47,483 bases of DNA from Acidimicrobiaceae bacterium (GTDB lineage Bacteria; Actinomycetota; Acidimicrobiia; Acidimicrobiales; RAAP-2). A model generated the notes under the pieces. That model saw nothing but the letters and a program-made list of their open reading frames with translations, did not search any database and had not been told where the DNA came from. Both the position numbers and the translations under genes were made by a program. The stretch lies in contig PKYA01000201.1 in the NCBI GenBank assembly GCA_003133545.1, positions 59,347 to 106,829 on the forward strand, read 5' to 3'. Positions 42,869 to 47,483 of this stretch are shown here, in pieces (positions within the stretch are counted from its first letter, which is position 1; each line of letters starts with the position of its first letter).

Positions 42869-45198
42869 TGGTGGAGACGGGAGCGGCCGAACGGCACATC
42901 CTCGACGGTGTCCGCGTGCTGGACTACACAACGGGCATTGCCGGCCCCTACTGCTCCAAGCTCCTCGCTGATGCAGGGGCCGACACCGTCAAGGTAGAAC
43001 CGGATGGCGGAGATCCTTTGCGCGAGTGGGGCTCCGGAGCGCTTTTTGAGTTCCTCAACACGTCCAAGAGATTCGTCAGCCGGGACGATGGGCTTGCCCA
43101 GTCTGCCGACATCATTCTCAGCAATGTGGCCAGCGATGCGGCTCGGCTCCGCCGTGCGAATCCCCGCTCGGTCGTTGTGACCATCACGCCCTTCGGTCGC
43201 GATGGCCCATGGGCGGACCGACCTTGGAGCGAGTTCACGCTGCAGGCGGCGTGCGGTTCGATCGGTCATCGGGGGCTACCGGAGCGTCCTCCTCTTGCGG
43301 CAGGGGGACGAATCGGGGAATGGATAACCGGGACCTACGCGACGGTCGCCGCGCTCGCTGCACTCCGGGAGACCCGCAGATGCGGTGTCGGGGAGGACGT
43401 CGACGTGGCCATCTTCGACTGCATGGCGGTGTCCATGGTCACGTACCCTTCCGTATTCGCATCGTTTTCGAACTGGCCGGCCCTGTCAGGAACCGGGCGC
43501 ACCGTGGAGGTGCCATCGATTGAGCCGACGGCGGACGGATACTGCGTCGTCACCACCAATAGTGCCCAACAATTTCAGGATTTCCTGCTCATGATCGAAC
43601 GCCCGGACCTCAGAGAGGACCCCGAATTGGCCCAGGTGGCCCAGCGCTTCGCACGGCGAGACGAATTCCTCGCCGCGGTCCACCACCACACCCGGGCGCG
43701 CACGACGGACCAGCTGTTGGAAGAGGCGGCACTGCTCCGCATCCCGGCGGCACCGGTGCTCGACGCCGTCGGTGTGCTTGCCTTCGGGCATTTCCGGGAT
43801 CGACAGGTCTTCGTCCCGTCGCCCTCAGGGCACTTCGTCCAACCCCGGGTCCCGTACCGCGTCTCTGGTTGTGCTCCCTGGACATTCGCTCCGGCTCACG
43901 TCCGGGGCGCAGACGACGGGGCGGTCAATTGGCCGGCCCGCCCGGGGCCGCCCGGGGCAGCACGAGAGGAATGGCAGCTCCCCCTCGCCGGAATCCGGGT
44001 CGTTGACTGCACTGCCTGGTGGGCCGGCCCTTCCGCCACCAACGTCCTCGCCGCGCTCGGGGCCGACGTCGTCAAGGTCGAGTCGGTAGGGCGCCCCGAC
44101 CAGATGCGGCTGACCAGCGTCCGCAGACCGCCCGACGATCGTTGGTGGGAGTGGGGTCCGATCTTCCACGCCGTCAACATCGGAAAACGCGGCGTGACCC
44201 TCGACCTGCGCAGCGAGGACGGCATGGACCTGTTCCACCGCCTCCTCGCAACAGCAGACGTGCTGGTCGAGAACTACACCCCGCGAGTGATGGACCAGTT
44301 CGGGTTGACCTGGGACTCCGTCCACGAGCACAACCCCGAGCTCATCATGGTGCGCATGCCCGCGTTCGGTCTCGACGGTCCCTGGCGGGATCGCACCGGA
44401 TTCGCCCAGACCATGGAAGCGGTCAGCGGAATGGCGTGGAGGACCGGACGTGCCGATGGGTCGCCAACCCTCGTCCGCGGCGCATGCGATCCCATCGCCG
44501 GGATGCATACCGTGGTCGCAACTCTGCTCGCCCTCATGGAACGTGACCACTCGGGGCGAGGATCGCACGTGGAATCCGTCATGGTCGAAGCAGCGCTGAA
44601 CGTGGCCGCTGAGCAGGTGATCGAGTACTCCGCAACGGGTCGGGTCATGGAGCGTGACGGCAATCGCGGGCCCGGGGCAGCACCCCAAGGGGTCTACCGG
44701 TGCGGCGGCGGTGACCGCTGGGTCGCCATCGCCGTCGAAACCGACAGCCAGTGGTCGGCTCTGGTGCGGGCCATGGGCGACCCGGAGTGGGCCGTGATCG
44801 ATCACCTCGCATCGGAAGCGGGGCGTCGGATCCACCACGACCACATCGATGGCAGATTGGAGGCGTGGACCATGGCACATCCCGCCGAGGACGTCGCTGG
44901 CCTTCTCTCGACGGCGGGGGTGCCGGCCGAGGTCGTCATCGCGGCGCGCGACGTCATCAGCAATCCCCAACTGCAGTACCGCTCCCTCTTCGAGTCGGAG
45001 AATCATCCGGTGACCGGATCCCACGCGATTCCAATGCTCCCGTTCCGCTTTACGCACGTACCGCAATGGCTTCTTCGTCCGTCACCAACGCTTGGACAGC
45101 ACAACGACGAAGTGCTGGCCGACCTGGGCGTCGGTCAGCAGCAGAGGAAATTCCTCCAAGCGAAGCAGGTCATCGGCGACAGATTTGTGCACGGGTGA
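42865..45198 (+). CDS. Double-length class III CoA-transferase (two CaiB/BaiF modules fused)
   Basis: 777 aa, about twice the usual 400. Module 1 is residues about 12-355 (VRVLDYTTGIAGPYCSKLLA) and module 2 about 375-775 (IRVVDCTAWWAGPSATNVLA). In module 2 the catalytic Asp is present, Asp542 in GACDPIAGMH. In module 1 the matching place has Glu152 (RIGEWITG), and its small-domain region is shortened. So module 1 is probably inactive or altered and module 2 active, folding together like the family's interlocked dimer. It would load CoA on a pathway acid. Coupled to the TetR gene by ATGA. Confidence 0.93.
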   Translation: MMVETGAAERHILDGVRVLDYTTGIAGPYCSKLLADAGADTVKVEPDGGDPLREWGSGALFEFLNTSKRFVSRDDGLAQSADIILSNVASDAARLRRANPRSVVVTITPFGRDGPWADRPWSEFTLQAACGSIGHRGLPERPPLAAGGRIGEWITGTYATVAALAALRETRRCGVGEDVDVAIFDCMAVSMVTYPSVFASFSNWPALSGTGRTVEVPSIEPTADGYCVVTTNSAQQFQDFLLMIERPDLREDPELAQVAQRFARRDEFLAAVHHHTRARTTDQLLEEAALLRIPAAPVLDAVGVLAFGHFRDRQVFVPSPSGHFVQPRVPYRVSGCAPWTFAPAHVRGADDGAVNWPARPGPPGAAREEWQLPLAGIRVVDCTAWWAGPSATNVLAALGADVVKVESVGRPDQMRLTSVRRPPDDRWWEWGPIFHAVNIGKRGVTLDLRSEDGMDLFHRLLATADVLVENYTPRVMDQFGLTWDSVHEHNPELIMVRMPAFGLDGPWRDRTGFAQTMEAVSGMAWRTGRADGSPTLVRGACDPIAGMHTVVATLLALMERDHSGRGSHVESVMVEAALNVAAEQVIEYSATGRVMERDGNRGPGAAPQGVYRCGGGDRWVAIAVETDSQWSALVRAMGDPEWAVIDHLASEAGRRIHHDHIDGRLEAWTMAHPAEDVAGLLSTAGVPAEVVIAARDVISNPQLQYRSLFESENHPVTGSHAIPMLPFRFTHVPQWLLRPSPTLGQHNDEVLADLGVGQQQRKFLQAKQVIGDRFVHG

Positions 45199-45229
45199 GC
45201 ACGTCCTCGCGCCGTCCCAGGCGCACCTG

Positions 45230-46573
45230 TCACCCTTCCCGCGTCCAGGCCCGCACCGGCCCCGCCACCGCGATCATCTGCTCCAGCTGACCGGCGTCGG
45301 TGGCCAAGGTGAGGACACCTCCCCCACCACACGCCAGGTCGGTCAACCGGTTGAGATGCGCCTCAGGGTCGAGAGTGTGACCGTCCGCCTGCCAGGCTTC
45401 CACGGCGATCGGAATGCCGAGTTGCGCTCCCTGTTCGACGATGGCGCGGGTGCGATCGTCAACAGGGCCGTCCACGACGGCCAGCGCCGGGCTCAAGGGA
45501 GCCGACAGGCGTGCGACCAGCACGCACGCGGCAGCCCAGCCCCGGATTGACGTGGCCGGCACGAGCACCGTGCCGGGGCGGGTGGTGGCGAACGTGCGGG
45601 CCACCCAGAAACCGGCCGTCCCTGGGTCTGCCGCGACCAGTCCTCCGTGCCCGAACACCTCGGCGTAGTGGCGGGTGACGAGCGATGGCATCAGAGGCGA
45701 CCCCGTAGCGGCCCATCCGGCCTGCGTGACGGCAGCCAACCGCGTGCGCAGAGGCGGCAGTTCTGAGAATGCGCCCCGATCTCCCCAGCGCTCCGCCAAC
45801 GGCCCCAGAAGTTCCGGCGCAACCGTGCGATGAGGAAACTGCGCCCATAGTCGCCGCGGAGCCTCAGCCTCGTCCAACCCCACGGCCAGCACAACGTCCG
45901 CGTGCGGCAGCCCGCCCAGGTCGAAGTCGAGCTGCTGCAGGCCGACGGTCGCCCAGTGGTGCCGGCTCCGCCAGTGGAAGACACCTTTGGCGCCCCAGGT
46001 ATTGAGGACCCCCAGCCTCCCCACGGCAGCCAAGGCGCGCAAACCCCCGACCGCGCGTCGGTTGATGACGCCGGGCCCCGCCAGGACGAGGACGTGGTGC
46101 GCAGCGGAAAGCTCCGCCAACAGGGACGGCTCGGGCTCCGCCCACTCGTCGTCGCCCGGCGGGAGTGCCACAGCACCGTCGCGGACCCTGGAGCTCGGTT
46201 CGACGTCGAGCTCCACGCGCAAACCGTCCCCTGTCAGGGCCTCGGCGAGCGCAGGAGCGAGGGTACGCAGCTCGTCGGGCTCGCGGATCACCCGCCGACG
46301 CTCCGGGAGTGACAGCTCCGATGATCGGTCGCCATTCGGGCCGTCGGTCGCCAGCGTGGGCCGGAGGCCCACGGCGACGATCCGGCCGCCGCCGATGTGC
46401 GCGACGGCCGGCACGCCATGCACGGCGCGGTGGGCGTGGGACAGCAACAACGCCACGTGTGGGTCGGCGACCTCCGTCACCGCAAGACCGGGAAAGGGCT
46501 TTCCATAGGCGGCCCGCACCCCAGCCGTCGAGAGAACCTGCCGCAGGACCTCGGCGGCGGGACGGCTGCTCAC
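45230..46573 (-). CDS. Degenerate thiamine-diphosphate-enzyme-like protein
   Basis: 447 aa from a GTG at 46573, shorter than the usual 540-600. The central NAD/FAD-like domain of acetolactate-synthase relatives is clear (HHVLVLAGPGVINRRAVGGL, NTWGAKGVFHW, ADVVLAVGL). The C-terminal domain keeps the layout (DPGTAGFWVARTF, then SIRGWAAACV, ALAVVDGPVDD), but the GDG-x(24-27)-N motif that binds ThDP/Mg is not recognisable, and the PYR domain lacks a clear catalytic Glu. It may be a non-catalytic partner or may have changed function. It lies 22 bp downstream of the crotonase gene, in one operon. Confidence 0.65.
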   Translation of the reverse strand: MSSRPAAEVLRQVLSTAGVRAAYGKPFPGLAVTEVADPHVALLLSHAHRAVHGVPAVAHIGGGRIVAVGLRPTLATDGPNGDRSSELSLPERRRVIREPDELRTLAPALAEALTGDGLRVELDVEPSSRVRDGAVALPPGDDEWAEPEPSLLAELSAAHHVLVLAGPGVINRRAVGGLRALAAVGRLGVLNTWGAKGVFHWRSRHHWATVGLQQLDFDLGGLPHADVVLAVGLDEAEAPRRLWAQFPHRTVAPELLGPLAERWGDRGAFSELPPLRTRLAAVTQAGWAATGSPLMPSLVTRHYAEVFGHGGLVAADPGTAGFWVARTFATTRPGTVLVPATSIRGWAAACVLVARLSAPLSPALAVVDGPVDDRTRAIVEQGAQLGIPIAVEAWQADGHTLDPEAHLNRLTDLACGGGGVLTLATDAGQLEQMIAVAGPVRAWTREG

Positions 46574-46595
46574 ACCGGGTCGGGCGCGAAACCCG

Positions 46596-47411
46596 TCACG
46601 GCGAAGGGGTCGGCGGAGCCCATTGCGGCTCGCGTTTCTCGGCGAAGGCGCGGGGGCCCTCTTCTTGGTCGGGATGGCCCCACATGGAGACGAGCTCCTT
46701 GGCCCCTGCCCGGCACGCGTCCGTCAGCCCCGTCTCGAGCGCACCCCACAGGGCGCGCTTGGTCGCCGCCATGGCGGCCGGGGAGTTGCGGGCGATTTGC
46801 TCCGCCAGGGCCTGTGCCTCGTCCCGCAGCGCCTCGGGAGGATCGACCACCTGGCTCACCATCCCCAACGCCAGGGCTCGCTCGGCCGACAACCGTTCGT
46901 GACGACCGATCAGCGCCATGCGCATGACCGCCTCAAAGGGCATCTTGCGGATGAGGCCGATGGCCTCGAGCGACACCACCTGGCCGATGGAGACGTGGGG
47001 ATCGAAGAACTGCGCGTCGGACGCGGCGATCACGATATCGGCGTCCGCGATCCAGTGGAAGCCTCCTCCGGCGCAGATGCCATTGACGGCGGTGATGACC
47101 GGCTTCCAGACCCCGTTGTGCCAGGCCGTGAAGTGGAGGTCGAAGTCCTCCATCGATTTTCGGTAGCGCTCCATGCCGATGCCGTCCGCAGCGATCTCCG
47201 CGACGTCCACGCCAGTCTGGAAGGCGCGCCCGGCGCCGGTGTGCACAATGACACGGACCGCGGGGTCTTCTTGCAAGGTGTGCCAGGCGGTCTCGAACTC
47301 GTCACGCATGTGGGCGTTCATGGCGTTGAGCCGGTCGGGGCGATTGTTGATCAACCAGCCCACTGGCCCGTGCCGTTCCAGCAGCAGTGTGTCGAGGGTC
47401 GGGTAGTTCAC
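46596..47411 (-). CDS. Crotonase-fold protein with His at both canonical Glu positions
   Basis: 271 aa from a GTG that overlaps the stop of the upstream gene (GTGA). Oxyanion-hole marks are AFQTGVDV and CAGGGFHWIADADI. The two canonical catalytic glutamates are replaced: His119 (GGGFHW) and His139 (DPHVSIGQ). The set suggests a different chemistry on an acyl-CoA: hydrolysis, C-C cleavage or isomerisation. It ends REPQWAPPTPSP, almost the same ending as the upstream partial gene, so they are paralogs. In the minus-strand operon with the ThDP-like gene. Confidence 0.92.
   Translation of the reverse strand: MNYPTLDTLLLERHGPVGWLINNRPDRLNAMNAHMRDEFETAWHTLQEDPAVRVIVHTGAGRAFQTGVDVAEIAADGIGMERYRKSMEDFDLHFTAWHNGVWKPVITAVNGICAGGGFHWIADADIVIAASDAQFFDPHVSIGQVVSLEAIGLIRKMPFEAVMRMALIGRHERLSAERALALGMVSQVVDPPEALRDEAQALAEQIARNSPAAMAATKRALWGALETGLTDACRAGAKELVSMWGHPDQEEGPRAFAEKREPQWAPPTPSP
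46608..46629. repeat. 22-bp direct repeat, first copy
   Basis: This segment, beginning GGTCGGCGGAGCCCATTGCG, is identical to 47462-47483, which is the very end of the window. Both encode the PQWAPPT tail of the two crotonase genes. The repeat may continue beyond the window. Confidence 0.8.
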
Positions 47412-47483
47412 GTCTCCTCCATGTTTCCGGCTGGTTCGATCCGGCGCGCTTCAGGTGGGCCGGTCGGCGGAGCCCATTGCGGC
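47408..47483 (-). CDS. Second crotonase-family gene, C-terminal end only (cut by window end)
   Basis: The minus strand is open from the window edge to a TGA at 47408-47410. The part seen starts PQWAPPTGPPEARR and ends NMEET. PQWAPPT is the same ending as that of the crotonase at 46596 (EPQWAPPTPSP) and the DNA under it is identical over 22 bases, so this is probably a tandem paralog. Its stop overlaps the start of the next gene (GTGA), so they form one operon. Confidence 0.6.
   Translation of the reverse strand, partial: PQWAPPTGPPEARRIEPAGNMEET
47462..47483. repeat. 22-bp direct repeat, second copy
   Basis: Second copy of the segment at 46608-46629, in the partial upstream crotonase gene. 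Its true length is hidden by the window edge. Confidence 0.8.

Noticed and set aside
1-47483. CRISPR array, prophage or restriction-modification defence island
   Set aside because: No regularly spaced repeats, phage structural genes, methylases or nucleases were found on either strand.

Overview
The window looks like chromosomal DNA of a high-GC actinobacterium, most probably of class Acidimicrobiia. The best clue is the RDD protein at 13866-14504, which opens with a GPGWW...KWYPP motif that I associate with Acidimicrobiia membrane proteins. PadR and TetR regulators, LigC/Prim-Pol repair genes, a FadD3-like ligase and many single-domain amidohydrolases also fit Actinomycetota. I see no rRNA, tRNA, CRISPR array or intact mobile element.

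Positions 1-18,500 are a loose patchwork of short units separated by non-coding stretches. It holds the end of a Gfo/Idh/MocA oxidoreductase, an aldo/keto reductase, a cytidine-deaminase-fold protein, a DUF2332 protein broken near its 3' end, small ABM-like proteins, a RibD-C/DHFR-like reductase, a P-loop kinase-like protein, a PadR-controlled ABC-2 exporter operon (8148-11829), a pilin-like protein, an RDD membrane protein, a dienelactone hydrolase, and an SDR/amidohydrolase pair. The gaps hold relics of an IS630-type transposase, a tyrosine recombinase and a WD40 gene, and two conserved genes carry frameshifts, so this half looks like a decaying accessory region, or else the assembly has indel errors.

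Positions 18,684-23,723 carry a PRC-barrel protein and a divergent c-di-GMP pair: a CHASE-GGDEF-EAL membrane enzyme and a soluble EAL-GAF protein. Positions 23,886-26,967 are a three-gene repair operon read on the minus strand: LigD-type primase-polymerase, then PHP phosphoesterase, then LigC-type ATP-dependent DNA ligase. There is no Ku nearby.

Positions 27,302-47,483 are a dense catabolic cluster built around acyl-CoA chemistry. It holds two class III CoA-transferase genes (one a double-length fusion), two acyl-CoA synthetases (one FadD3-like), a cytochrome P450, a hotdog protein, three related amidohydrolase-2 proteins, three crotonase-type genes (one cut by the window end), a degenerate thiamine-diphosphate enzyme, a leucine-binding-protein-like protein without a signal peptide, and two TetR regulators. 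Three intergenic regions share a 13-bp palindrome, AGAAY-N3-RTTCT, placed where a TetR protein would control the operons. The likely role is oxidation, CoA activation and breakdown of an alicyclic, terpenoid, steroid-like or aromatic acid. The substrate cannot be read from the sequence. The unusual active sites (both canonical glutamates missing in two crotonases, one dead half in the CoA-transferase fusion, a ThDP enzyme without cofactor motifs) make this cluster the best candidate for an undescribed pathway.
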